A stretch of DNA of 61,474 bases from Alphaproteobacteria bacterium (GTDB taxonomy: Bacteria; Pseudomonadota; Alphaproteobacteria; Micropepsales; Micropepsaceae), in assembly GCA_019242275.1 (NCBI GenBank), contig JAFAVT010000238.1:1-61474 (forward strand), in the 5' to 3' direction. The position numbers and the translations under genes were made by a program. How positions within the stretch are numbered: the first letter of the stretch is position 1; every line of letters starts with the position of its first letter. A model generated the notes under the pieces. It was not told the origin of the DNA, searched no databases, and was given only the letters and a program-made list of their open reading frames with translations. Shown here piece after piece: positions 41,832 to 49,402 of the stretch.

Positions 41832-42818
41832 ATGTTCTACTCCATCCGCCACGTGAACCTCTTCCGCTACAGCGCCCCGGTGCGCGAAAGCGTGATGGAA
41901 TTGCGCATGCAGCCGCGCTCGGAAGGGCCCCAGACTTTGCGCAGCTTCCAGATCAGCACCAACCCCCGCGCCCAGCTCTATGCCTATACCGATCATCTGG
42001 GCAACGCCGTCTATCACTTCAATCTGCTGCGCGAGCATGAAGAGTTGCGCATCGAGGCTCAGGCCGTGGTCGAGATCGGCGCTTTCCCCGAACTGCCGGA
42101 AAAGCTCGATGCCCTCGAATGGGGCCGTTACAACAGCTACAACCTCCATGACGATCATTACGACATGCTGGGCCATTCCAAATTCGCCCGGCCTTCGCCC
42201 GAACTTCTCTCTTTCATGACCATCGCCGACCTGGAAAAGCCGGCGGGCGATCCGCTCACCGCCCTTCGGCACTTGCAACGCACCATCTATGATTCCTTTG
42301 AATACAAAAGCGGCGTCACCGAAGTGCATTCGCCGATTGAGGTGGCGCTGGAACAGCGCCTGGGCGTCTGCCAGGACTTCGCCCATATCATGATCGCCAT
42401 TGCGCGGGGCTGGGGCATTCCCACCCGCTATGTCTCCGGCTATCTGCATCACAAGGGATCGCGCGACCGCTCCCGTGCCGATGCCACCCATGCCTGGGTG
42501 GAATCCTATCTGCCTTCGCTGGGCTGGGTGGGCTTTGATCCCACCAACAATATCGCCCCGCGCGAGCGCCATATCCGCGCTGCGGTGGGGCGCGATTATG
42601 CCGATGTGCCGCCCACCCGCGGCACCTACAAGGGCGGCGCCGACTCCGAGCTTTCCATCGCCGTCTCGCTGGAGCCGACGGCGGCGCCGGTGCGCCATGA
42701 GGATTTCCTCAAAGTCGCCCGCCCCATGAGCGCCACGCCACCCACCCCCTCCATGCCGGAACGGCTCTATCTGCAACAGCAACAACAGCAGCAACAGCAG
42801 CAACAACAGCAGCAATAG
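41832..42818 (+). CDS. Transglutaminase-like family protein with C-terminal poly-Gln tail
   Basis: MFYSIRHVNLFRYSAPVRESVMELRMQPR...LGVCQDFAHIMIAIARGWGIPTRYVSGYL...DATHAWVESYLPSLGWVGFDPTNN; ends in 14 consecutive Q. Confidence 0.93.
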   Translation: MFYSIRHVNLFRYSAPVRESVMELRMQPRSEGPQTLRSFQISTNPRAQLYAYTDHLGNAVYHFNLLREHEELRIEAQAVVEIGAFPELPEKLDALEWGRYNSYNLHDDHYDMLGHSKFARPSPELLSFMTIADLEKPAGDPLTALRHLQRTIYDSFEYKSGVTEVHSPIEVALEQRLGVCQDFAHIMIAIARGWGIPTRYVSGYLHHKGSRDRSRADATHAWVESYLPSLGWVGFDPTNNIAPRERHIRAAVGRDYADVPPTRGTYKGGADSELSIAVSLEPTAAPVRHEDFLKVARPMSATPPTPSMPERLYLQQQQQQQQQQQQQQ

Positions 42819-43010
42819 CTCCTTGTCATCCCCGGCGAGTGGCGCGCCAGCGCCGCGAGGGAAGGGAAACCACAAATTTATGCTAGAGAAATTCCCGTTG
42901 AGTCCGAACCTTCTCTACTCACCATGGGCGGGCTTGACCCGCCCATCCAGGGCAACAAACACCGGCGCTTGCGGCCCTGATGGCGCACATACGGAAACGA
43001 GATTTCATTC

Positions 43011-43364
43011 ATGCGAGGAAAAAAACGCGACATCGGCGGCATCATCACCGTAGCCGGGGAAAAGCTGCGCTGGTCGGTGAAAAGCGAGCCGATGGCGCGC
43101 ACCACCGACGGCGATGTGGGCTTGCGCCTCAGTGTCGTGCGCCATGACGAAACCCTCACTCGCCACGGCACCCTGAAAGCCTGGCGCGAACTGATCCTGC
43201 AATTTCCGTTTGAGAAGCCGAAACATTCCCGCTTCTCCGAACGGCCCGAAGTCACGCCGGAAAAACTGGCCGCCGCCATCCGCCTCGCCATGGACGCCGG
43301 CTGGGAGCCCCATTCCCGCGGCCGCCCGTTCGAACTGATCCTGGAAGAGGGGGATTTGCCTTAA
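43011..43364 (+). CDS. Conserved hypothetical protein (117 aa)
   Basis: ORF with codon usage similar to neighbours; MRGKKRDIGGIITVAGEKLRWSVKSEP... Confidence 0.6.
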   Translation: MRGKKRDIGGIITVAGEKLRWSVKSEPMARTTDGDVGLRLSVVRHDETLTRHGTLKAWRELILQFPFEKPKHSRFSERPEVTPEKLAAAIRLAMDAGWEPHSRGRPFELILEEGDLP

Positions 43365-43601
43365 GGCGGTGGATTGCGCTCGCATCAAGGCGATGCCGGT
43401 TCAGCGCAAGCCTTTGAATAACAAAAGCTGTCTGCCTATGTTCGAACTTATGTATACGCCACAGTAGCTTGGCGATGTGAGAAGATCGAAAAAATTTGTA
43501 CGAATCCGACCCTGTTCGGCCTTTGTCCCTCTTGTATGCCGCCTCAAATCAGTGGCTTAACTTTCTTGTTCGGATTCCTTTTTCCTAAGCAGGAGTCCGT
43601 A

Positions 43602-43709
43602 GTGAAGAAATCCCGACAACCCATTTGGCTTTACGTCGTACAAGCGGTCGGCGCACTCGCGAATGTTGGGCGCTTAATTATCGATCTTGTTCGCAACGCC
43701 CACCATTAG
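43602..43709 (+). CDS. Possible small protein (35 aa)
   Basis: RBS-like caggagt then GTG; VKKSRQPIWLYVVQAVGALANVGRLIIDLVRNAHH, hydrophobic core. Not in the ORF track (below its length cut). Confidence 0.3.
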   Translation: MKKSRQPIWLYVVQAVGALANVGRLIIDLVRNAHH

Positions 43710-44074
43710 CGAATCCCAAGAACGCTTCGCTTAAATCAGAGTCCGCCTTTTGGTGCTATTGCCGTCAGGGATAGGGTGGGGGATAGCCGCAGAAAATTTC
43801 CAATCCCTTCAACACGCCGCGCGGGGATAGCGCGGGGAAATCTTTTCGACCTCTTTTCCTTTGCGAAAATCGTTCTACCTTTCATGCCCGCTGCGATGGT
43901 GCAGGCGATGAAAGGATGGAAGCTTGAAGCGTGCGACCACCCAGGCGATCCCGCCCGAACCCATCCACTTCCGCGCAGCGAGGGGGTGGGAGGGGGAAGG
44001 GTGAAGAAAAATTGCAAAACAACGGTCCAGCTTTTGCGCGGCTTCTTCAGCCCTCACGGCCGGCGGTGACCGGT

Positions 44075-45886
44075 TCAGGCCACCAACGGTCGGCGCTCCG
44101 CTCCGCTGGCAAAGACTTCCAGTTCGTCGGAAACCTCCGGCATCAGTGTCGTCCAGTCGCCGAATTTTTCCGGCCAGAACACGCGCGTCCTGGCGTACCA
44201 GGGATATTCCGCCGTGCCCAGTTGCGGCCAGGTGCGCCCGGCCGTGACAAACCAGGTCTCGGTGCCGACGCTGCCGGCGATGGCCGCCGCCGCAGTGGGG
44301 GCAGAGATCACCAGATCCAGCGCGGCACACAGGGCCGCCGCCCCGTCAATGTCTTCCTTCAGGTCCAGCCCCTCGACGCTGTGCACGGTGACGCCATGCT
44401 GCTCAGCGGCGCGCGCCAGTTCTTCAGCGCAGTCGCCATATTGCAGATTGACGAAGCTGACACCGGGCGTCGCCAGCACCGGCGCCCAGCCCTCGATCGG
44501 CGAGAAATACTTGGCCCGCTTGGCTCCCAGCATCATCGAACGCCAGCACAGGCCCACCTTGCGCCCGGGCAGTGCCGCCAGTTTCGCTGCAAACCCCACC
44601 ACTCGCGCCGGGTCCGGCGTCAGGAACGGCTCATGGGGAAAATCGGCCAGCGACTTGCGGTAATATTGCAGCGCCGTTCCCATCGGCGCCCAGAAATCCG
44701 GCTTGTTGGCGCCGGCGACAAACGGCACCAGGCGCAGCGCCTTGTTGCCGTCATTGTCAATCAGGGTCTTGTCGTCATAGGTGGCGACTTCGGCCTTTGG
44801 AAAACTGCGCTGGAACAGCGGCACCAGGCGCGGGTCAACCGCGATCTGCAATTTTCCCTTTTCGCCCAGCGCCTGCTGCACATCTGGCAGGATATTGGCG
44901 AACATGAATTCATCGCCCAGCCCCTGCTCGCCCACCATCAGCAGCTTCTTGCCGGCCAAAGGTTCGCCCTGCCACAGCGGGGCTTCAATGATGTGATGCA
45001 GATAAGCGCGAAAACGCTGGTCATTGCGGATTTCGTATTCCTGGAAACCTTCCTCCAGCTTGCCGGCACCGATCAGGCAGATGCTGCGCGAATGGCGGCC
45101 TTCGCGGATTTCGGTGGGGTCAACCGCCAGCCCCAGGGCCTGGTCATAATTCTCCAGCGCCTCTTCCAGCCGGCCCAGATGCTGATAGGCATAGCCCAGA
45201 TTGTGGTAGGCGCGGGCGAAGTCCGGGGCGAGGCGGACGGATTCCTCATAAAAGACCAGGCTCTCGTCCGAGCGGCCTTCTTCGGCCAGCACCGTGCCCA
45301 GCGCATTCCACAGAATGGTTTCGTGCGGCATGCGCTCAAGCGCATACTTCAACACTTCGATGGCATCATCCGGCTTGCCCAGATCGCACAGCACACTGCC
45401 CAGATTGTTATAGCCCAAGGGCGAATCCGGCTTGGCGGCGATATAAATGCGGAACATGGTTTCCGCGCCTTCCGTCAGCTTCAGATTCCAGGCGGTAAGG
45501 CCCAGATTGATCAAAAGCTCCGGGTCTTCCGGGTCAAGCTGAAAGGCGCGCTCATAGGTCACCAGCGCCTTGTGCAGATGGCCCATTCTTTCAAGCGCCA
45601 TCGCCAGCACATGAAAACCCTTGGAATGGCTTTCGTCTTCCTCGGTGGCGCGCAAGGCCCAGCGGGCGGCGCCGGCATGATCGCCCTTGCGCCAGATCTG
45701 GATGGCGCGCTTCAGCGCAACATTGGCGCGGTGGCGCTTTTTTTCCGCCACCGCTTCGTCCACCAGCTCCGCCAGCTTGTCCAGGGCCTCCAGCCGCGCA
45801 TCCATGCCGGAAAGCGCGTCCATGCTTTGCAGGGGAAGGGCGTTGGCCATGCGGGGTCTCGGAGGGCAGGATTCCAGCGCGATCAA
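44075..45886 (-). CDS. TPR-domain glycosyltransferase, FlmG-like (flagellin glycosyltransferase candidate)
   Basis: N-terminal TPR repeats (ALVTYERAFQLDPEDPELLINLGLTAWNLK..., LGYNNLGSVLCDLGKPDDAIEVLKYAL...) plus C-terminal GT domain VGLCWRSMMLGAKRAKYFSPIEGW...DLVISAPTAAAAIAG; next to flbT/flaF/flagellins. Confidence 0.75.
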   Translation of the reverse strand: MIALESCPPRPRMANALPLQSMDALSGMDARLEALDKLAELVDEAVAEKKRHRANVALKRAIQIWRKGDHAGAARWALRATEEDESHSKGFHVLAMALERMGHLHKALVTYERAFQLDPEDPELLINLGLTAWNLKLTEGAETMFRIYIAAKPDSPLGYNNLGSVLCDLGKPDDAIEVLKYALERMPHETILWNALGTVLAEEGRSDESLVFYEESVRLAPDFARAYHNLGYAYQHLGRLEEALENYDQALGLAVDPTEIREGRHSRSICLIGAGKLEEGFQEYEIRNDQRFRAYLHHIIEAPLWQGEPLAGKKLLMVGEQGLGDEFMFANILPDVQQALGEKGKLQIAVDPRLVPLFQRSFPKAEVATYDDKTLIDNDGNKALRLVPFVAGANKPDFWAPMGTALQYYRKSLADFPHEPFLTPDPARVVGFAAKLAALPGRKVGLCWRSMMLGAKRAKYFSPIEGWAPVLATPGVSFVNLQYGDCAEELARAAEQHGVTVHSVEGLDLKEDIDGAAALCAALDLVISAPTAAAAIAGSVGTETWFVTAGRTWPQLGTAEYPWYARTRVFWPEKFGDWTTLMPEVSDELEVFASGAERRPLVA

Positions 45887-45991
45887 AGCCTTTTATGTTT
45901 AACCGTCCGTGAACGAATTCGCACAAATGCGAAGAGGCTTTGTTAACCAACATCGGCCTATGGTCGGCATGGAATTCTTCGGGGCTGCCTG

Positions 45992-46387
45992 ATGCCGCTG
46001 AAACTGTCTTTGAAACCGGGCGAGAAATTCGTGCTCAACGGCGCCGTGCTGGCCAATGGCGACAAGCGCATTTCGCTGGTGATCCAAAACAAGGCCTGCG
46101 TGCTGCGTGAAAAAGACATCATGCAGCCGGAAGAGGCCAAAACCCCGGCCCGCCGCATCTATCTCGCCATCATGATGATGTATCTGGACGGCGAATCCAG
46201 CCACGAGCCCTATAACGAATTTGCCTTGCGCATGACCGAGTTCATGGGCGCCCTCACCAATCCCCAAATCCTGGCGGCCTGTGTCGAGATCAGCCGCGAT
46301 GTCGCCCAGGGCGCCTATTACAAAGCCTTGATTTCATGCCGCAAGCTTTTCGATTATGAACAGGAGCGTCTGAACTATGTCCCTTAA
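45992..46387 (+). CDS. flbT: Flagellar biosynthesis repressor FlbT
   Basis: LKPGEKFVLNGAVLANGDKRISLVIQNKACVLREKDIM. Confidence 0.95.
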   Translation: MPLKLSLKPGEKFVLNGAVLANGDKRISLVIQNKACVLREKDIMQPEEAKTPARRIYLAIMMMYLDGESSHEPYNEFALRMTEFMGALTNPQILAACVEISRDVAQGAYYKALISCRKLFDYEQERLNYVP

Positions 46388-46727
46388 CGCCTATATACGC
46401 GCGCAAACCGCGACCGAGGACCCTCGCGTCACCGAGTACCGGCTATTCGGCCAGGTCACCGGCGCTTTGTTGGACGCACAAAAGACCAATGCCTGCGGCA
46501 CGCCCCTGGTGGAAGCGATTGACTGGAATCGCCGTCTCTGGCGCACCCTGGCGGCCGATTGCATGGACGACCGCAACACCCTGACCGAGGATGTGCGCGC
46601 CAAGATCATTTCGTTGTCGCTGTGGGTCTCAAAATATTCCCGCCAGGTGACGCGCGAGAAGGCGCCGCTTGATCCTCTGATCGAAATCAATCGCAATATC
46701 ATGCAGGGTCTTCAGCAGGCAGGGTGA
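46377..46727 (+). CDS. flaF: Flagellar biosynthesis regulator FlaF
   Basis: AYIRAQTATEDPRVTEYRLFGQVTGAL...NRRLWRTLAADCMDDRNTLTEDVRAKIISLSLWVSKYSRQV. Confidence 0.95.
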   Translation: MSLNAYIRAQTATEDPRVTEYRLFGQVTGALLDAQKTNACGTPLVEAIDWNRRLWRTLAADCMDDRNTLTEDVRAKIISLSLWVSKYSRQVTREKAPLDPLIEINRNIMQGLQQAG

Positions 46728-46745
46728 GGCCCTACCGTTACTTTG

Positions 46746-46776
46746 AAAGCCGGCGCCGTACAGCGCCGGCTTTTTT
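46746..46776 (+). terminator. Rho-independent terminator after flaF
   Basis: aaagccggcgc-cgtaca-gcgccggctttttt. Confidence 0.9.
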
Positions 46777-46884
46777 GTTTTCCGCGCCGGGAAAAATTTT
46801 CCACTGCGGCAGTTCATGCCTAATTCGCCGCCCGCGACGCAAGAAATAACACAGTGAATTCAAACTATTAGGAAGTTAATCGCC

Positions 46885-46900
46885 TGGCATAACGGTTGCA
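46885..46900 (+). promoter_or_regulatory. Sigma-54 type -24/-12 promoter upstream of flagellin 1
   Basis: tGGcataacggttGCa: GG-N10-GC, close to TGGCAC-N5-TTGCA. Confidence 0.75.
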
Positions 46901-46970
46901 CAGTCCCTTGCGGGCAAAGCCCAGAGGAGCCGCAGAAAGCGTCTCCCCCACCAGTAGAACGGAGAAGTCC

Positions 46971-47798
46971 ATGTCCTTTAGCGTCAACACCAATACGGGC
47001 GCCGCTGTGGCGCTGCAGTATCTCAACCAGACCCAGGGTCAGCTCGACAAGACCCAGTCTGCCATCAACAGCGGTCTCAAGGTTGCGTCGGCAAAGGATG
47101 ATGGCGCGATTTATGCCATTGCCCAGAACCAGCGTGGCGCTGTGGCCGGTTATCAGTCTGTTCTCAACAGCATCAACAACGGTTCGTCCGCCATTGACGT
47201 CGCCCTTTCCGCGGGCCAGTCAATTTCGGACCTGCTGATCCAGATGAAGCAGAAGGCGCTGGCCGCCGCCGACACCTCGCTCGACACGGCGAGTCGTCAG
47301 GCGCTCAACGCGAACTTCACGGCCTTGCGCGATCAGATTTCCACGATCGTGAAAAACGCCGTCTTCAACGGCTTCAATCTGGTGGACGGTTCGACCAATC
47401 AGGTCGCCGCCCTGGCCTCGGCTGACGGAACGCGCCACATCACCACTTCGGCGCAGAACCTGAAGCTGTCGGGTGCAATCGTGACGGTGAAGACCACCTC
47501 AACGATCTCCACCCAGACCAAGGCGTCCGCCCTGATCGCAACGATCCAGACCTCGCTCTCCAACGTCAACTCGGCTCTGGCCAAGTTGTCCAGCGGTGCG
47601 GCGAAGTTCTCGATCCAGGCGACGTTCACCCAGAAACTGTCCGACACCCTGACTTCGGGTATCGGCAATCTGGTTGACGCCAACATGGCGCAGGAAAGCG
47701 CCAAGTTGCAGTCGTTGCAGGTCCGCCAGCAGCTCGGCGTCCAGGCCCTGTCAATCGCCAATCAGGCGCCACAGGTCATTCTGTCGCTGTTCCGGTAA
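46971..47798 (+). CDS. Flagellin (copy 1)
   Basis: MSFSVNTNTGAAVALQYLNQTQGQLDKTQSAINSGLKVASAKDDGAIYAIAQNQRG...; C-terminal LQSLQVRQQLGVQALSIANQAPQVILSLFR. Confidence 0.97.
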   Translation: MSFSVNTNTGAAVALQYLNQTQGQLDKTQSAINSGLKVASAKDDGAIYAIAQNQRGAVAGYQSVLNSINNGSSAIDVALSAGQSISDLLIQMKQKALAAADTSLDTASRQALNANFTALRDQISTIVKNAVFNGFNLVDGSTNQVAALASADGTRHITTSAQNLKLSGAIVTVKTTSTISTQTKASALIATIQTSLSNVNSALAKLSSGAAKFSIQATFTQKLSDTLTSGIGNLVDANMAQESAKLQSLQVRQQLGVQALSIANQAPQVILSLFR

Positions 47799-47818
47799 GC
47801 TCAGATCCATCTGTCGGG

Positions 47819-47850
47819 AAAGGGCCGGTCTTTCGACCGGCCCTTTTTTC
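47819..47850 (+). terminator. Rho-independent terminator after flagellin 1
   Basis: aaagggccggtc-tttc-gaccggccctttttt. Confidence 0.93.
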
Positions 47851-48180
47851 TTTGTGTGGCTGTTTATCTGTTGAACCTCCTCCGATCCGGCCGGCGCGCC
47901 TTCGGCGCTTGGCGTTCGGCCGCTTGGCGGCGGGCCTCACCCTTCGCTGGCTTAAGCGCCTTCGGCTCGCCAGCTACGGCCACCTCCCCCTTCTGGCGCT
48001 GCGCGCCGAAGGGGGAGGCGGGGCTTTGCCTAAGCGGACGGTCGCCCGACGGCGTCGCTGCCGGGCTGAAGCTTCCACGCTCTTTTACCTTTGTTCACCT
48101 TTGCCTGTGCCGCCGTGAAGCAAAGAAAAGTCCGGAAAACAACGCTTTCTTGCGTGGCCTTTGAATCAAACTGGAGTTAT

Positions 48181-48285
48181 TTGCCGAGTTGACCCGGCAA
48201 TATTTGCCGCACCCGGCAAATCCTGCCGGGGGCCGCGGGCGGCAGAAAATTCTGGCCAGGGAGGATTTTGCCGCCTCTGGCAAAA
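48181..48285. promoter_or_regulatory. Cluster of TTGCCG/CGGCAA dyads upstream of flagellin 2
   Basis: ttgccg-N8-cggcaa (48181-48200), tttgccg-N4-cggcaaa (48203-48220), ccggca-N5-tgccgg (48213-48229), ttttgcc-N6-ggcaaaa (48266-48285). Confidence 0.6.
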
Positions 48286-48314
48286 ACGATGGTTGCTGAT
48301 TCCTTTCACCAATC

Positions 48315-48330
48315 CGGCACAGGCTTTGAA
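48315..48330 (+). promoter_or_regulatory. Weak sigma-54-like promoter upstream of flagellin 2
   Basis: cGGcacaggctttGAa: good -24 element, -12 has GA instead of GC. Confidence 0.45.
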
Positions 48331-48392
48331 ACGTAGCCCGTGGGCAAAAAGCCCAAGAGCTCGCTCTTTCATACCAGAACGGAGAGACCAAC

Positions 48393-49223
48393 ATGCCTAA
48401 TTTTAGCGTCAACACCAACACGGGTGCAGCCACCGCGCTGCAATATCTGACCCTGACCCAGGGCCAGTTGAGTGCCACCCAGTCGCACGTCAGCAGCGGC
48501 TTCAAGGTGGCCAATGCCCGTGACGACGGCGCCATCTACGCCATCGCGCAGAACCAGCGCGGCAACGTGGCCGGCTATCAGTCCGTCCTTAACTCCCTCA
48601 GCAACGGCACGTCCGCGGTTGATGTCGCCCTGTCTGCGGGCCAGTCAATTTCGGATCTGCTGATTCAGATGAAGACCAAGGCGCTTGCGGCCGCCGACTC
48701 CTCGCTCGACACGGCGAGCCGTCAGGCCCTGAACGCCAACTTCGTCGCCCTGCGTGACCAGATCACCACGATCGTCAAGAACGCGGTGTTCAACGGCTTC
48801 AACCTGGTGGACGGTTCTACCAACCAGGTTACGGCTCTGGCCTCGGCCGACGGCACACGCCGGGTCACGGCTTCGGCGCAGAAGATGACCTTGTCCGGTG
48901 CCATCGTGACGGTGAAGACCACCAACACGATTTCCACCCAGGCCAAGGCTTCGACGCTGATCGCCACGATCCAGACCTCGCTCACCAACGTCAACTCGGC
49001 TCTGGCCAAGTTGTCGGCCGGCGCCGCGAAGTTCTCGATCCAGAGCACCTTCGCCCAGAAGCTGTCCGACACCCTGACATCGGGCATCGGCAATCTGGTT
49101 GACGCCAACATGGCGCAGGAAAGCGCCAGGTTGCAGGCTCTGCAGGTTCGCCAGCAGTTGGGCATCCAGGCGCTGTCAATCGCCAATCAGGCGCCGCAGA
49201 CCATTCTGTCTCTGTTCCAGTAG
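48393..49223 (+). CDS. Flagellin (copy 2)
   Basis: MPNFSVNTNTGAATALQYLTLTQGQLSATQSHVSSGFKVANARDDGAIYAIAQNQRG...LFQ; highly similar to copy 1. Confidence 0.97.
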   Translation: MPNFSVNTNTGAATALQYLTLTQGQLSATQSHVSSGFKVANARDDGAIYAIAQNQRGNVAGYQSVLNSLSNGTSAVDVALSAGQSISDLLIQMKTKALAAADSSLDTASRQALNANFVALRDQITTIVKNAVFNGFNLVDGSTNQVTALASADGTRRVTASAQKMTLSGAIVTVKTTNTISTQAKASTLIATIQTSLTNVNSALAKLSAGAAKFSIQSTFAQKLSDTLTSGIGNLVDANMAQESARLQALQVRQQLGIQALSIANQAPQTILSLFQ

Positions 49224-49231
49224 CCGCGGTA

Positions 49232-49259
49232 TCGGGCGGGAGGCAAAACTCCCGCCCGA
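49232..49259. repeat. 11-bp inverted repeat after flagellin 2 (stem-loop, no T-tract)
   Basis: tcgggcgggag-gcaaaa-ctcccgcccga. Confidence 0.7.
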
Positions 49260-49402
49260 CGCCAACCGTTGCCGGGTGACCGCAAGAATGCGGCGCCTGC
49301 CCCGGGGCGAAGGGAAAATTCTTCTGGTGGGTTTTTTGCAGGAAGGGTGCGTTGCCGGGGGGCAGCGCGCCCTTCTCTGCATGCCAGCCGAAACAAGCCC
49401 AA

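Noticed and set aside
42774-42815. Phase variation by slipped-strand mispairing at the CAG/CAA tract
   Set aside because: Unit is 3 nt and codons are mixed CAA/CAG; changes would alter length but not switch the gene on or off.
44075-45886. Naming the TPR-GT gene flmG outright
   Set aside because: Architecture and context fit, but orthology to Caulobacter FlmG cannot be shown without alignment, so the symbol was left empty.
43931-45946. 671-aa plus-strand ORF opposite the TPR glycosyltransferase
   Set aside because: Shadow ORF; the minus strand shows clear TPR and GT motifs, the plus product is Gln/Arg/His-rich without domains.
47852-48164. ORFs 47852..48118 and 47856..48164 as genes between the flagellins
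   Set aside because: Located just after a terminator in repeat-rich GC DNA, overlapping frames, no motifs, no RBS seen.
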